The notes: a model not told the origin generated them from the sequence alone. DNA of 64,000 nucleotides from Microbacterium fluvii (GCF_025515205.1 NZ_JAOPFX010000001.1:310001-374000); one strand, 5' to 3'; shown: positions 27,001 to 35,378, numbered from the stretch's first letter. Numbers and translations are program-made.

Positions 27001-27091
27001 GTACGCCGCGGCGGCCGGGTTCGTCGTGCTGGCCGTCGGGCTCGGGCTGGCGCTGGTGCGCGGGCGCGGGGCGCAGGTGCCGGGGGAGTAG
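24077..27091 (+). CDS. Membrane-anchored glycoside-hydrolase-like protein
   Basis: The product of 1004 residues has an N-terminal signal anchor at about 8-30 and a large extracytoplasmic part. That part opens with an alpha/beta domain (about 80-150, DTLRIEGASETAAVRGVYDLAAQIR) of the type that precedes GH67 and GH20 catalytic barrels. A barrel-like region to about 560 follows, with RTDMLTLTT, IEFQSRREFENFGAFPNDLG and IEGIWTWTQDGGPW. About seven membrane helices fill residues 735-1000. The repeated acidic and Trp-rich loops suggest carbohydrate binding. The nearest match I can suggest is alpha-glucuronidase-like (GH67), but the fusion to a multi-helix membrane domain is not usual for that family. 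The substrate is unknown. Transcription is probably leaderless. Confidence 0.55.
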   Translation: MTTATRRGILAVVTGIVLVALGAGLAAGVSDALGIRTESSDVLQSHVPAATASAVAFTPPPSITDITTSADTPRMDAALDELRDALADAGATEGTATLAVAWSEDTDDETYRLAGAADTLRIEGASETAAVRGVYDLAAQIRAGRAVDEHLGEEVSSRLPLRMVDLGAVGVTPDEAEWAAGDDYSHASKAFANALLPEAPYVDEQALAADFDDFDTFLRRSLAIGYNAVAFPGFVEYVTFDDAPGGPVYAEGDDHRDQALALRAAFTPFWERAHELGMKVYLRTDMLTLTTPLEQHLTDEFGSLDTANPELWQVYAAGLDELYAAAPTLDGVLIRIGEAGAVYDVEGWDYYSKLAVTEVDQVRAMLTTLTAQAEATDNEVIFRTWSVGVGAVGDMHTDPAAYDEVLGGIDSPALIVSTKYTLGDFYSWLPLNTTLASGDQRRIIEFQSRREFENFGAFPNDLGAEYRYALQTLLAENPHIEGIWTWTQDGGPWRAGPMTLYLKTGFWQLYELNTQVAASLARDPDADTSALTTGWARQFSDDPATVHAIAEAMTHSREAITQGLYIGPFAENRVFAIGLEPPPMMWIFEWDIVTGDSAVLDVISTIVGDQVDEAIAGGETAVAAASRMRDLVAGTDAATWTDAAQREAFIGALDYEVDSLRMLGAYRAMILHQGVWHQTGSEAAHAQWQRDRDTFVALADEHLATYTGDVDHPAYNLTAALLGVERADRDLAMAWQARVMLVLALAWLVIGMFSARTRLVAKPGAAAARASWLASTRPWRARESTLGMLPLDRWLMVLVPGALLVGTRGIQTSFLSWEHLVVVLGAWLLFLLVVRALIGRRSPWPVIAAVGGVIVLRSILLLFALSFTGPGGYWYAFWTNPALRTAYITVAFALAVWLFVAAGWALVAQFGRRRATGMVLAGVGAGLAIPASVIAATGLETSLTAWNDGMGLLPWGLSRILGITVYLEIPGATAWYAAAAGFVVLAVGLGLALVRGRGAQVPGE

Positions 27092-27127
27092 CGCGGGTCG
27101 AGGTGGCGGATCGGCGGGGCGGAGGGG

Positions 27128-27176
27128 GCAGCATCCGTCACTCCGGGCGGCTTCAGCACCAGCGGTCCGACAGATG
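27128..27176. repeat. Diverged partial copy of the 35.2-kb intergenic repeat
   Basis: Forty-nine bases running from GCAGCATCCGTCACT to GGTCCGACAGATG align without gaps to the end of the repeat copies at 35231 and 35379, with differences mainly in the middle. It lies between convergent gene ends (27091 and 27194). Confidence 0.55.
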
Positions 27177-27193
27177 AGCGGGCCGGCGGGCCG

Positions 27194-27904
27194 TCAGGCG
27201 ACGTCGCGCTCGCCGGCGCGCACCGGCACGCTCCAGCGGTTGCCGGCGGGCGGCAGCACGCACACGTAGTGGTCGCTGAACGCGCACGGCGGCAGGTGGG
27301 CGCGGTTGAGGTCGACCGTCACGCGTCCGTCGGCAGACGGATGCGGCAGCCGCAGAAACCGAAAGCGATAGCTCTCTGAACCGCTGGTCGCATCGGCGAA
27401 GGCCGCGAACAGCTCGTCGCCGTCTTCTTCCACGGTGAGCTGCAGCTCGGCGCCGTCGAGGGCGAACCGCACGACGCCGTCGTAGGTCGTGGCCGAGGCG
27501 TGGCCGTCGACCGAGAGGGTGTCGGCGTCTCGGGCAGCGGGCTCGAAGAACCCCTCGACGTGCAGCGCCGGGTCGTAGTCGAAGCGACGGATGCTGGTGA
27601 TCCCGCGCCGCGCGGCGGCCTCCGGATCGAGCACCCGCACCGCGACCGCCCCGTCACGCGCGAAGCCGCGCAGACGCAGGTCGCCGACAGTGAGGGTCTC
27701 ACCGGGCGCGAGCACGACGCGGCCCGTGGGGAGCTCGCCGGTCGCGGCACCACCGTCGGTGTGCCAGAGACCAGGTGCACCCTCGAGCGGGCGGGGCGTC
27801 TCGTCGAGCCACTGCGTCAGGGCGAGCGAGGCGAGGCCGTAGGGGCTCAGCGCCGTGTCGTCTCGGCTCGCCCGCCACAGGGCGTCGCGCTGTTCATCGT
27901 TCAT
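27194..27904 (-). CDS. DUF1684 family protein
   Basis: The 236-residue product carries the DUF1684 core in its C-terminal half: SYRFRFLRLPHPSADGRV, then VTVDLNRAHLPPCAFSDHYV and CVLPPAGNRW. The function of the family is unknown. There is no signal peptide or membrane segment. The ATG at 27904 is preserved by GGAGTG next to it; an in-frame extension to 27961 enters the promoter shared with the LysR gene and was rejected. It is divergent from the LysR gene with 116 bases between, so it could be that regulator's target. Confidence 0.87.
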   Translation of the reverse strand: MNDEQRDALWRASRDDTALSPYGLASLALTQWLDETPRPLEGAPGLWHTDGGAATGELPTGRVVLAPGETLTVGDLRLRGFARDGAVAVRVLDPEAAARRGITSIRRFDYDPALHVEGFFEPAARDADTLSVDGHASATTYDGVVRFALDGAELQLTVEEDGDELFAAFADATSGSESYRFRFLRLPHPSADGRVTVDLNRAHLPPCAFSDHYVCVLPPAGNRWSVPVRAGERDVA

Positions 27905-28020
27905 CACTCCAGCCTTCCGTCGCCCGCGCGAGTGGGTGCACCGTCCGTCATCTCGCGTCATCCGAGGTCACAATCCATATTGATACACCATTGAAACATT
28001 GGGATGAATAGCATGTGCCT

Positions 28021-30762
28021 ATGGAAGAGCGAGACAGCGCCGAGATCGACGCGCTGACGCGTGCGCTCGACGTGCATTCCCTGCGCATCCTCGTCGCGAT
28101 CGACGAGCAGGGATCCATCAGCGCGGCCGCCCGCGCGCTGGGCTTCACGCAGCCCACCATCACCCAGCACGTGCAGCGCCTCGAGTCCAAGCTCGGCGCC
28201 GTGCTGGTGGCGCGCACGGCGCGCTCGGCGCGACTCACCCCGGTCGGCTCGCTGCTGGCCGCGCATGCCCCCAGGATCGACGCGACCCTCACTGCGGCGG
28301 CCACGGAGCTGGCCGGGGTGTTGGGCAGGCGCGCCGGCACGGTGCGGTTCGCCGCCCCCGGCGATGTCATCGCGACGGTCGTGGCGCCCGCCATGGGGCG
28401 GCTCGCCGTCGACCTCGACGGCATCCAGGTGAGCGTGGTCGAGGCCGCCGACGCCGCCGAGGCGATCGAGCTCGTGCGCCGAGGTCAGGCCGACATCGCG
28501 ATCGGCACCGACATCGCCGCCGCCGGCACCCGCCGCGTGACCCCGCGGCGCTCCGGGCTGCGCTCGACGTTCCTGTTCGCCGAAGAGATCGTGACCCTGA
28601 CGACCTCCGCGGCCGAGGCGCCGCAGGCGCGCATCGATCCGGCCCTGCTGGTCGAGCGGCCGTGGATCCGCGGAGCCGTCGCCGACGCGATCGCACAGCA
28701 GCTCGGGCGCACCGCATCCGATCGAGACATCGTCACCGACCGCCCCGACGCCGCCGTCGCCCTCGCGATGCACGGCCTCGGCGACGCCTTCGTCGCCGAG
28801 AGCGCGCTGGCCGGCGTTCGAGTGGGCGAAGGGGTGCGCGCGCTCGGACTGAGCCCCGCCTTCACGCGGCGCACGACGGCGACTGTGCTCGTCGAGGCGG
28901 CCTCGATCCCGGCCGTCGCCGCAGCCCTGCGCGTGCTCGCCGACCACCGACCCACCCCCGTCGAGATCGACGCCCTCATCGACGTGCGCCGCCGCGCCGA
29001 GGGGCACCGAACCCGATTCCGCACCGCAGCACCCAGCACCACCACCCGCACCACCGCAGCACCCCGCACCACCGCAGCACACAGCATCACCACCGCAGCA
29101 CCCATTGCACCGCCCGCAGCAACACCCGACGCAGAGGAGAGTCCTGCCATGCCGTTCCCGTCCCCCGCCCGCATCGCCCAGGCCGGAGCCGTCGCCGCCA
29201 CCAGCGCACTGCTGCTGGCCGCCTGCGCCAGCCCCGCCGGCCCTGCCCCCAGCGGCAGCGTCGGCGCCGACACCGGAGAAGAGATCGACAGCATCACCGT
29301 CGCCCTCCCCGGCTCGCTGTCGAACCTCTATGTCGGCCAGGAGGCCGGCATCCTCAACTACTACATCGCCTCGATCGCGCAGGAGGGCCTGGTCTCGATC
29401 GATGCGAACGGGCAGCTCCAGCCGGGTCTCGCGGAGTCGTGGGAGCAGACCGACGACGTCACCTACGTCTACGAGCTGCGTGACGACGCCGAGTTCCAAG
29501 ACGGCACGCCGGTCACCGCCGACGACGTCGTCTTCAGCCTCGAGCAGGCCCGTGACGAGACCAGCTCGCCCGGCCTGTCGTACTACCTCACCAACGTCGA
29601 CACGGTCGAGAAGACCGGCGACGCCGAGGTGACGATCACCCTCAACGAGCCCGACGCCGCCTTCGCCGCCAACATGAGCACCGGCGGCGCCGCCTTCATC
29701 ACATCGCAGGCGTTCTGGGAGGAGCACGACGGCGCGGTGGGCACCTCCGAGTCGCTGCTGCTGGGCTCTGGCCCCTACCAGGTCACCGAGTTCGCACCCG
29801 ACTCGCACGTCACGCTCGAGCGCGTCGACACGTGGTGGGGGGAGCTGCCCAAGGTCAAAGAGATCGTCGTGAACTTCGTGCCAGACGAGTCGACGCGGCT
29901 GCTGGCCGCCCAGTCGGGCGACATCGACGTGGCCTTCAACGTGCCGCTCGCGCAGGCGACGCAGTGGGAGAACCTCGACACCATGCGCGTCGAGTACGTC
30001 AACGACCTCTCTTATGTGGGTCTCTACTTCAACACGAGCGTCGCGCCCTTCGACGACCCCAAGGTGCGCGAGGCGATCGCCCACTCGGTCGACCGCGAGA
30101 CGTACGTCGAGAGCCTGCTCCGCGGCCACGGCGAGGCGGCGACGGCCATCATGACGCCCGAGTCGCTGGGCAAGGCCTACTCCGCCGACGAGGCGCGGGC
30201 AAAGCTCGCCGAGATCCCGCAGTGGGACTTCGACCTCGACGCCGCGAAGGCGGCACTGGCAGCATCCACCGTTCCCGATGGATTCGAAGCAGAGCTGCTC
30301 ACCCCGAACACCGGCCCGCAGCTGGGCACCGCCGCGCAGGCCCTGTCGCAGCAGCTCGCCGAGATCGGCATCACCCTGAACGTGCGCGAAGTGCCGATCG
30401 AGGAGTGGCTCGCGAGCCTCGACCCCGCCGGCGACCACGGCGTGAACTTCATGTGGTACTTCTCGACGCTCGGCGACCCCGCCGAGGTGCCCAGCTACGT
30501 CGTCGGCGCCGGCAACCCCGCCGCCTACGACAACCCCGAGATCGTCGACCTGCTCTCGCAGGCCGGTGCCGAGAGCGACCCGGCGGCCCGCATCGACCTG
30601 CTGCTGCAGGTCGAGACGCTGCAGGCGCAGGATGCTGTCAACATCCCGCTCTGGTGGGGTCAGTCGGCGACGGCGTTCGCCAACGACCTGGGCATCAACG
30701 ACTACAGCTCGTTCGCGTTCATCTCGTCGTGGCCGACCCAGCTGTACCGGGCGGCCGAGTGA
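28021..30762 (+). CDS. LysR-type regulator, open in frame into a peptide-binding lipoprotein
   Basis: The single open frame encodes 913 residues. Residues 1-60 form a LysR winged helix (HSLRILVAIDEQGSISAAAR, then GFTQPTITQHVQRLE). Residues about 90-330 form the LysR effector domain. A Thr/Ala/Pro-rich linker (about 335-376) with TTAAP repeats follows, and then a lipoprotein signal and a complete substrate-binding protein. No stop codon separates the two. Because the second part has its own ATG (29149), ribosome site and signal peptide, the regulator stop codon was probably lost and the linker is read-through of a former intergenic region. The other option is a true fusion, which would put a signal peptide in mid-protein. 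The ATG at 28021 is preferred over GTG at 28015. Confidence 0.72.
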   Translation: MEERDSAEIDALTRALDVHSLRILVAIDEQGSISAAARALGFTQPTITQHVQRLESKLGAVLVARTARSARLTPVGSLLAAHAPRIDATLTAAATELAGVLGRRAGTVRFAAPGDVIATVVAPAMGRLAVDLDGIQVSVVEAADAAEAIELVRRGQADIAIGTDIAAAGTRRVTPRRSGLRSTFLFAEEIVTLTTSAAEAPQARIDPALLVERPWIRGAVADAIAQQLGRTASDRDIVTDRPDAAVALAMHGLGDAFVAESALAGVRVGEGVRALGLSPAFTRRTTATVLVEAASIPAVAAALRVLADHRPTPVEIDALIDVRRRAEGHRTRFRTAAPSTTTRTTAAPRTTAAHSITTAAPIAPPAATPDAEESPAMPFPSPARIAQAGAVAATSALLLAACASPAGPAPSGSVGADTGEEIDSITVALPGSLSNLYVGQEAGILNYYIASIAQEGLVSIDANGQLQPGLAESWEQTDDVTYVYELRDDAEFQDGTPVTADDVVFSLEQARDETSSPGLSYYLTNVDTVEKTGDAEVTITLNEPDAAFAANMSTGGAAFITSQAFWEEHDGAVGTSESLLLGSGPYQVTEFAPDSHVTLERVDTWWGELPKVKEIVVNFVPDESTRLLAAQSGDIDVAFNVPLAQATQWENLDTMRVEYVNDLSYVGLYFNTSVAPFDDPKVREAIAHSVDRETYVESLLRGHGEAATAIMTPESLGKAYSADEARAKLAEIPQWDFDLDAAKAALAASTVPDGFEAELLTPNTGPQLGTAAQALSQQLAEIGITLNVREVPIEEWLASLDPAGDHGVNFMWYFSTLGDPAEVPSYVVGAGNPAAYDNPEIVDLLSQAGAESDPAARIDLLLQVETLQAQDAVNIPLWWGQSATAFANDLGINDYSSFAFISSWPTQLYRAAE
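29021..29121. repeat. CACCGCAGCAC short tandem repeat
   Basis: The block CACCGCAGCAC, in most units preceded by CAC, recurs four times, irregularly spaced, between the LysR effector domain and the lipoprotein start. It encodes TTAAP/TTAAH units in the fused frame and is probably slippage-prone. Confidence 0.7.
29149..30762 (+). CDS. ABC oligopeptide-type substrate-binding lipoprotein (internal start)
   Basis: The product of 537 residues starts MPFPSPARIAQAGAVAATSA and has lipobox LLAAC. The SBP family 5 fold follows: GLAESWEQTDDVTYVYELRDDAEFQDG, then TADDVVFSLEQ and YGGA-like hinge segments. It should bind peptides or nickel-like complexes outside the cell and hand them to the two permeases downstream. 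GAGGAG lies nine bases before this ATG, which strongly suggests separate translation. Its TGA overlaps the GTG of the first permease (GTGA). The same bases are also the 3' part of the frame that begins at the LysR gene. Confidence 0.85.
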   Translation: MPFPSPARIAQAGAVAATSALLLAACASPAGPAPSGSVGADTGEEIDSITVALPGSLSNLYVGQEAGILNYYIASIAQEGLVSIDANGQLQPGLAESWEQTDDVTYVYELRDDAEFQDGTPVTADDVVFSLEQARDETSSPGLSYYLTNVDTVEKTGDAEVTITLNEPDAAFAANMSTGGAAFITSQAFWEEHDGAVGTSESLLLGSGPYQVTEFAPDSHVTLERVDTWWGELPKVKEIVVNFVPDESTRLLAAQSGDIDVAFNVPLAQATQWENLDTMRVEYVNDLSYVGLYFNTSVAPFDDPKVREAIAHSVDRETYVESLLRGHGEAATAIMTPESLGKAYSADEARAKLAEIPQWDFDLDAAKAALAASTVPDGFEAELLTPNTGPQLGTAAQALSQQLAEIGITLNVREVPIEEWLASLDPAGDHGVNFMWYFSTLGDPAEVPSYVVGAGNPAAYDNPEIVDLLSQAGAESDPAARIDLLLQVETLQAQDAVNIPLWWGQSATAFANDLGINDYSSFAFISSWPTQLYRAAE

Positions 30763-31754
30763 CCGAGTCGGGTTCACTCCGAGCACGCGCATCGCGCGGG
30801 CGACCCCTGGGTCGCCTGCTCGCGGTGCGCGTGCTCGGCATGCTCGCCGTGCTGTTCGTGCTGTCGGTGCTGATCTTCTCGCTCATGCACCTGGCCCCAG
30901 GCGACATCGTCAAGAACCTGCTGGGCAACCGCCCCGCCTCGCCCGAGGCGATCGCCGCCGTGCGGGCGCAGTACCGCCTCGATGACCCGCTGCCGGTGCA
31001 GTACCTCTCGTGGCTCGGCGGCGTCTTCACCGGCGACCTCGGCCAGTCGATCCGCCTGCAGGTGCCGGTCACTGTCGCGATCGGCAGTCGGATGGGGCTC
31101 ACCCTGGCCCTCTGCGGCCTCGCCTTCGCCATCGCGCTCGTGGTCGCCGTGCCGCTGGGTGTGCGCAGCGCCGTGCGGGCGGGCGGCGTCGTCGACCGCG
31201 TCGCCAACGGCTTCGCGATCATCGGGCTGAGCGCCCCGACCTTCGCGGTGGGCCTCCTGCTGCTGTATGTCTTCGCCTACTACCTGCGCATCTTTCCGGT
31301 CTACGGCGCCGGCGACGGCGGCCTCGACACCCTGTGGCACCTCGTGCTGCCGGCCGTCACCCTCGCGCTCGGCCTCGGCGCAATCGTGCTCAAGCTCACC
31401 CGCACCGCCATGATCCGCGAGCTCGAGAGCGACTACGTCACCTTCGCGCGCGCCCGCGGCATCGGCGAACGCGCCGTCGAGCGCATCGCGCTGCGGGGGG
31501 CGGCCATCCCCATCGTCACCGGTGCGAGCCTCGTGCTCACCTTCCTCGTCGGCGGCACCGTGCTCGCCGAGACGACCTACGCCCTGCCGGGCCTCGGCAC
31601 CCTCCTCCAGGACTCCGTGCTGTTCAAAGACATCGCCGTCGTGCAGTCGCTCACCCTGCTCATCGCCGTCGTCATCGCCGTGATCGCGCTGCTGGCCGAC
31701 CTCGCCTACCTCATGCTCGATCCGCGCCTTCGGCGAACGGGGGTGCCGGCATGA
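30759..31754 (+). CDS. Peptide ABC transporter permease (DppB type)
   Basis: The product of 331 residues has six membrane segments and the DppB/OppB signature: FSLMHLAPGDIVKNLLG near the N-terminus and a cytoplasmic EAA-like loop (ELESDYVTFARARGIGERAVERIALRGAAIP). The conserved ETTYALPGLGTLL follows. It forms the pore with the next permease. GTG at 30759 overlaps the stop of the binding protein, and its stop overlaps the next ATG (ATGA), so the five genes of the cluster are translationally linked. Confidence 0.93.
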   Translation: MTESGSLRARASRGRPLGRLLAVRVLGMLAVLFVLSVLIFSLMHLAPGDIVKNLLGNRPASPEAIAAVRAQYRLDDPLPVQYLSWLGGVFTGDLGQSIRLQVPVTVAIGSRMGLTLALCGLAFAIALVVAVPLGVRSAVRAGGVVDRVANGFAIIGLSAPTFAVGLLLLYVFAYYLRIFPVYGAGDGGLDTLWHLVLPAVTLALGLGAIVLKLTRTAMIRELESDYVTFARARGIGERAVERIALRGAAIPIVTGASLVLTFLVGGTVLAETTYALPGLGTLLQDSVLFKDIAVVQSLTLLIAVVIAVIALLADLAYLMLDPRLRRTGVPA

Positions 31755-32608
31755 CCGCCGCCCTCACGCTGCTGCGCGCGACCCGCCCCCGCCGCCGGGC
31801 CCTGCCCGTCTCGGTGGTGCTGTCGCTCGGGCTGCTCGTGCTCGTCGTGCTCGCGGTGCTGTTCGGCGGGATGCTGTACCCCGACGCCATGCGGCAAGAC
31901 ATCCTCTCGGCACTTCTGCCCGCAGGAGCCGACGGGCATCCGCTCGGCACCGACGAACTCGGCCGCGACGTCTGGGCGATGACCGTCGCCGGAGCGTCGT
32001 CGGCGCTCGTCGGGCCGGTCTGCGTCGCGATCGGATCGATGATCCTCGGCATCGTGCTCGGCACCCTGGCCGGCTACGAGCGCGGCTGGCTCGACACCGT
32101 CATCAGCCGCTGGACCGACCTGCTGCTGGCCCTTCCCGTGCTGCTGGCCGCCATCGTCGTGTCTGGGCTGTTCGGCGGCGGCTACTGGGTGACCGTGGCG
32201 CTGCTCGTGCTGCTGTTCTCGCCCAGCGACATCCGCATCGTGCGCGCCGGCGTGCTCGAGCAGAGCGCGCGCCCCTATATCGAGGCGGCGCGGATGCTGT
32301 CGCTCTCGCGGTGGCGCGTGATGTTCCGGCACATCCTGCCCAACGTCTCGGTGCTCGTGATCACCAACGTCATGCTCAACATCGCCTTCGCGCTCGTCGC
32401 GTTCTCGTCGCTGTCGTTCCTGGGCGTCGGGGTCTCCCCAGGCACCGCCGACTGGGGGCGCCAGCTCACCGACAACCGCGCCATCATGTTCGACAATCCG
32501 GCGGCCGTCGTCGTGCCGGCCCTGCTCATCATCCTGGTCGCCTCGGCGGTCAACCTCGTGGGCGACTGGGCGGGGCAGCGGCTCTCGCAGGCGGGGAGGC
32601 TCACGTGA
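31751..32608 (+). CDS. Peptide ABC transporter permease (DppC type)
   Basis: The 285-residue product starts with a short cytoplasmic piece and then a membrane segment. It carries HPLGTDELGRDVWAMTVAGASSAL, the DppC/OppC opening, and the EAA loop SARPYIEAARMLSLSRWRVMFRHILPN. Five or six further helices are visible. It partners with the DppB-type subunit. Start and stop both overlap their neighbours by four bases. Confidence 0.93.
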   Translation: MTAALTLLRATRPRRRALPVSVVLSLGLLVLVVLAVLFGGMLYPDAMRQDILSALLPAGADGHPLGTDELGRDVWAMTVAGASSALVGPVCVAIGSMILGIVLGTLAGYERGWLDTVISRWTDLLLALPVLLAAIVVSGLFGGGYWVTVALLVLLFSPSDIRIVRAGVLEQSARPYIEAARMLSLSRWRVMFRHILPNVSVLVITNVMLNIAFALVAFSSLSFLGVGVSPGTADWGRQLTDNRAIMFDNPAAVVVPALLIILVASAVNLVGDWAGQRLSQAGRLT

Positions 32609-34161
32609 GCGGGGTCAGCATCCGGGGGCTTCGGGTGATCGGCCCCGAGCGCGAGATGGTCGCCGCTCTTGATGCCGAGATCGCGCCCGGCCACACCCTC
32701 GCCGTGATCGGCGAATCGGGCAGCGGCAAGACCCTCACCGCCAAGGCGCTCGTGGGGCTGCTGCCCCGCGGGTTCCGCGCCGAGGGCGCGGCCTCAGTGG
32801 CGGGGCGGGAGCTGCCGCTGGCCACGACCGGGTCGGCATGGCGCGCCGTTCGCGGCGGCACGGTCGCGCTGCTGCTGCAAGACCCCTTCACGAGCCTGTC
32901 GCCCGTGCACCGCTGCGGCGACCAGATCGCCTGGACCGTCGAGGCTGCCACCGGCGCGCGGCTTAGCCGCGCGGCCCGACTCGAGACGGCCGTCGCGCGC
33001 CTGGCCGAGGTCAAGCTGCCGCCCGAGGTCGCCCGCGCCTACCCGCATCAACTCTCCGGCGGCATGCGCCAGCGCGTCGCGATCGCGGCGGCCCTGGCCG
33101 CCGACCCCGAGCTGCTCATCGCCGACGAGCCGACCACGGCCCTCGACGCGTCGAACCAGGCGGAGATCCTCGATCTGCTGCGTGCGCTGCAGCAGCGGCG
33201 GCAGCTCAGCGTCGTGCTCATCTCGCACGACCTGGGGCTCGTCCGCGGCCGCACCGACGACGTGCTCGTCATGCGCCACGGCGAGGTCGTGGAGCGCGGC
33301 CGCACGGCCGACGTGCTGGCTGCGCCGCAGCATCCGTACACCCGTGCGCTGATCGCGGCCGACCCGGTGCTGGCCGCCGGTGCTGCGCCGGTCGTGCGGG
33401 ATGTTCCCACCGGCCCGGCGCTGGTCGAGGTCTCGTCGCTCGTGAAGCAGTTCGGCGCGCGCACGGTGCTCGACGACGTGGCGCTGCGCATCGGCGAGGG
33501 CGAGATCGTCGGCGTCGTCGGAGAGTCGGGGTCGGGCAAGTCGACCCTCGCCCGCTGCATCGCCGGGCTCGAGCAGGAAGATGCCGGAACGATCACGTTC
33601 GCAGGCTCCGCCCTCGCCCCCGGCCGCGCGTCGCGCACGCCGGCGCAGATGCAGATCGTGTTCCAAGATCCTTACTCGTCGCTGAACCCGATGATGTCGA
33701 TCGGGGCGATCCTGCGCGAGGCGCTCGCCGTGGCGAAGCGGCCGGCATCCGATGTCGCCGAGCTGCTCGAGACGGTGGGGCTCCCCGCCGAGTTCGCCGC
33801 CAAACGCCCCGCCGAGCTGTCGGGCGGTCAGCGGCAGCGCGTCGCGATCGCCCGGGCGCTGGCGCCGCGCCCGCGGCTGCTCATCTGCGATGAGTCGGTG
33901 TCGGCGCTGGATGTGTCGGTGCAGGCGGCGATCCTCGAGCTCATCGGGCGCCTGCGCGACGAGCTCGGCCTGTCGGTGCTGTTCATCTCGCACGACCTCG
34001 CCGTCGTGCGCATGCTCGCCGACTCGGTCGCCGTGCTGTGGGAGGGGCGCGTCGTCGAGACCGGCCCCTGCGCGCAGGTGCTGCACGACCCCGCCCACGA
34101 CTACACCCGCATGCTGGTGGCCGCCGCCGCCCGCGAGAACACCTCGACCCGAGAGGACTGA
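32605..34161 (+). CDS. Peptide ABC transporter ATPase, two fused ATP-binding domains
   Basis: The 518-residue protein holds two complete ATPase domains. The first has Walker A GESGSGKT (about 36-43), signature LSGGMRQR and Walker [10 protein letters not shown]. The second has GESGSGKS (about 305-312), LSGGQRQR and LLICDESVS. It combines the DppD and DppF roles in one chain, a common actinobacterial arrangement. Both domains keep the Q-loop and switch His (ISHDL). The start is GTG at 32605, within the GTGA overlap with the upstream stop. It energises the transporter. Confidence 0.94.
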   Translation: MSGVSIRGLRVIGPEREMVAALDAEIAPGHTLAVIGESGSGKTLTAKALVGLLPRGFRAEGAASVAGRELPLATTGSAWRAVRGGTVALLLQDPFTSLSPVHRCGDQIAWTVEAATGARLSRAARLETAVARLAEVKLPPEVARAYPHQLSGGMRQRVAIAAALAADPELLIADEPTTALDASNQAEILDLLRALQQRRQLSVVLISHDLGLVRGRTDDVLVMRHGEVVERGRTADVLAAPQHPYTRALIAADPVLAAGAAPVVRDVPTGPALVEVSSLVKQFGARTVLDDVALRIGEGEIVGVVGESGSGKSTLARCIAGLEQEDAGTITFAGSALAPGRASRTPAQMQIVFQDPYSSLNPMMSIGAILREALAVAKRPASDVAELLETVGLPAEFAAKRPAELSGGQRQRVAIARALAPRPRLLICDESVSALDVSVQAAILELIGRLRDELGLSVLFISHDLAVVRMLADSVAVLWEGRVVETGPCAQVLHDPAHDYTRMLVAAAARENTSTRED

Positions 34162-34162
34162 C

Positions 34163-35215
34163 GTGTCGGTCGCCCCGCTCACCGTCTCTGCCCAGCCCGC
34201 CGTCGGCGCGCTCCTGGATCAGGCCATCGAGGCCGTGGGGGAGCCGCGCGCCGAGCGCTGGCGCATCGACCGCACCGGGTATCGGCCCGAGCTCGTGGCG
34301 GCTCACGCCGGCGACGGCACGCTCGTCGGCGTCGCACTCACGACCGGTCGCCCCGCGACGGCGGCCACCAAGATCGTCGACGTGTGGGCGGCGGATGCGG
34401 GGGCCGCAGCATCCGTCATCGATGCGGTCGTCGCGCGTGCGCGACTGCGCGACGACGCCGTGGTCAAGTGGGAGCTCGCGCCGGGGCTGTCGCTGCCCTC
34501 GGCTGCTGTCGGGTTCGCGCCGATGCGCGAGCCGTGGGCCGCGGTGGGCACGGAAGACGTGCGCGGGTTCGCGCGGTGGCTGATCGAGGTGCCCCACGTC
34601 GAGCCCGGGTACTACGCGCAGACCACGATGTTCACGTGCGGGGCCGTGGCCGCGCTCATCGCGGCGGACGCCGGCGGGGTCTCGGGCTTCGGTGGGGCGG
34701 GGGATCGAGACCTCGAGCTGGAGTTCTGGCGCCGGGCGAGCAACTTTCCCGCGTGCGAGCCGGTCGGCCTCGCCGTCGCGCTGGCCGAGCGGGTCGGCTC
34801 GGGCGTCGAGGTCGCGCTCGACCACGACGGGCCCGTGCTGCTGGAGAGCTACGACGGGTTCGATCGGGCGTTCCGCGCCGAGCTGCAGGCCGAGTCGGTG
34901 CGCCGCGCCGGCGAGCTGGGCGTGCCGCTGCGGCGCGACCGGGTGGGCGTCGACGAGATCGCCCGCCGCGTGGGGGCGGGGGAGCGCGCGCTGCTGCTGA
35001 TCGACGAGGAGCCCATGCACGGCGAGCACGGCCCGCACTGGATCGTCGCGCACGCCGCCGCCGGCGACCTCGTGCTCGTGCAGGAGCCCTGGATCAACCG
35101 CGCCACCGGTGAGACCTGGGTCGACGCGCACGACCTGCCCATCCGCCTGGCCGACCTCGAGCGGCTGGTCACCTGGAGCGAGTCGGGCTACCGGGGCGTG
35201 GTGTTCGCGGGCTGA
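34163..35215 (+). CDS. GNAT-like domain plus C39-like cysteine peptidase domain
   Basis: The product has 350 residues. The first 130 residues look like an acetyltransferase (GNAT) fold, with RPELVAAHAGDGTLVGVAL and an AASVIDAVVARARL helix, though the acetyl-CoA loop is not clear. Residues about 145-345 resemble peptidase C39 family proteins: Cys159 in TTMFTCGAVA, His292 in HGPHWIVAHA and a following acidic strand. C39-type enzymes cut peptides or remove leaders. GAGAGGA precedes the GTG at 34163. It is last in the LysR/peptide transporter cluster, one base after the ATPase stop, so it may process what the transporter imports. The role is inferred from layout. Confidence 0.68.
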   Translation: MSVAPLTVSAQPAVGALLDQAIEAVGEPRAERWRIDRTGYRPELVAAHAGDGTLVGVALTTGRPATAATKIVDVWAADAGAAASVIDAVVARARLRDDAVVKWELAPGLSLPSAAVGFAPMREPWAAVGTEDVRGFARWLIEVPHVEPGYYAQTTMFTCGAVAALIAADAGGVSGFGGAGDRDLELEFWRRASNFPACEPVGLAVALAERVGSGVEVALDHDGPVLLESYDGFDRAFRAELQAESVRRAGELGVPLRRDRVGVDEIARRVGAGERALLLIDEEPMHGEHGPHWIVAHAAAGDLVLVQEPWINRATGETWVDAHDLPIRLADLERLVTWSESGYRGVVFAG

Positions 35216-35230
35216 GGGTCGGACAGGTGT

Positions 35231-35322
35231 GGTTGCGGTTCAGGTGTCGGATGCGGCGACCGGAGCAGGCAGCATCCGCCGCTCTCGTGTCGCTGCGCCC
35301 CAGCGGTCCGACAGATGGACGG
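35231..35322. repeat. 92-base intergenic repeat, copy 1
   Basis: This copy matches 35379-35470 with eight differences by hand alignment. It contains an inverted GGATGC...GCATCC pair and ends at ACAGATGGACGG. It lies after the C39-like gene. Confidence 0.75.
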
Positions 35323-35378
35323 TCGGGGCAGGGCTGAGCGGGGCCAGGGTGTTGTGCTCGGGTGTTGTGCTCGGGTGC

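Noticed and set aside
31010..31750. 5' extension of the second permease frame
   Set aside because: It overlaps the first permease gene and encodes a low-complexity Arg-rich stretch; the ATGA junction at 31751 is the normal start.
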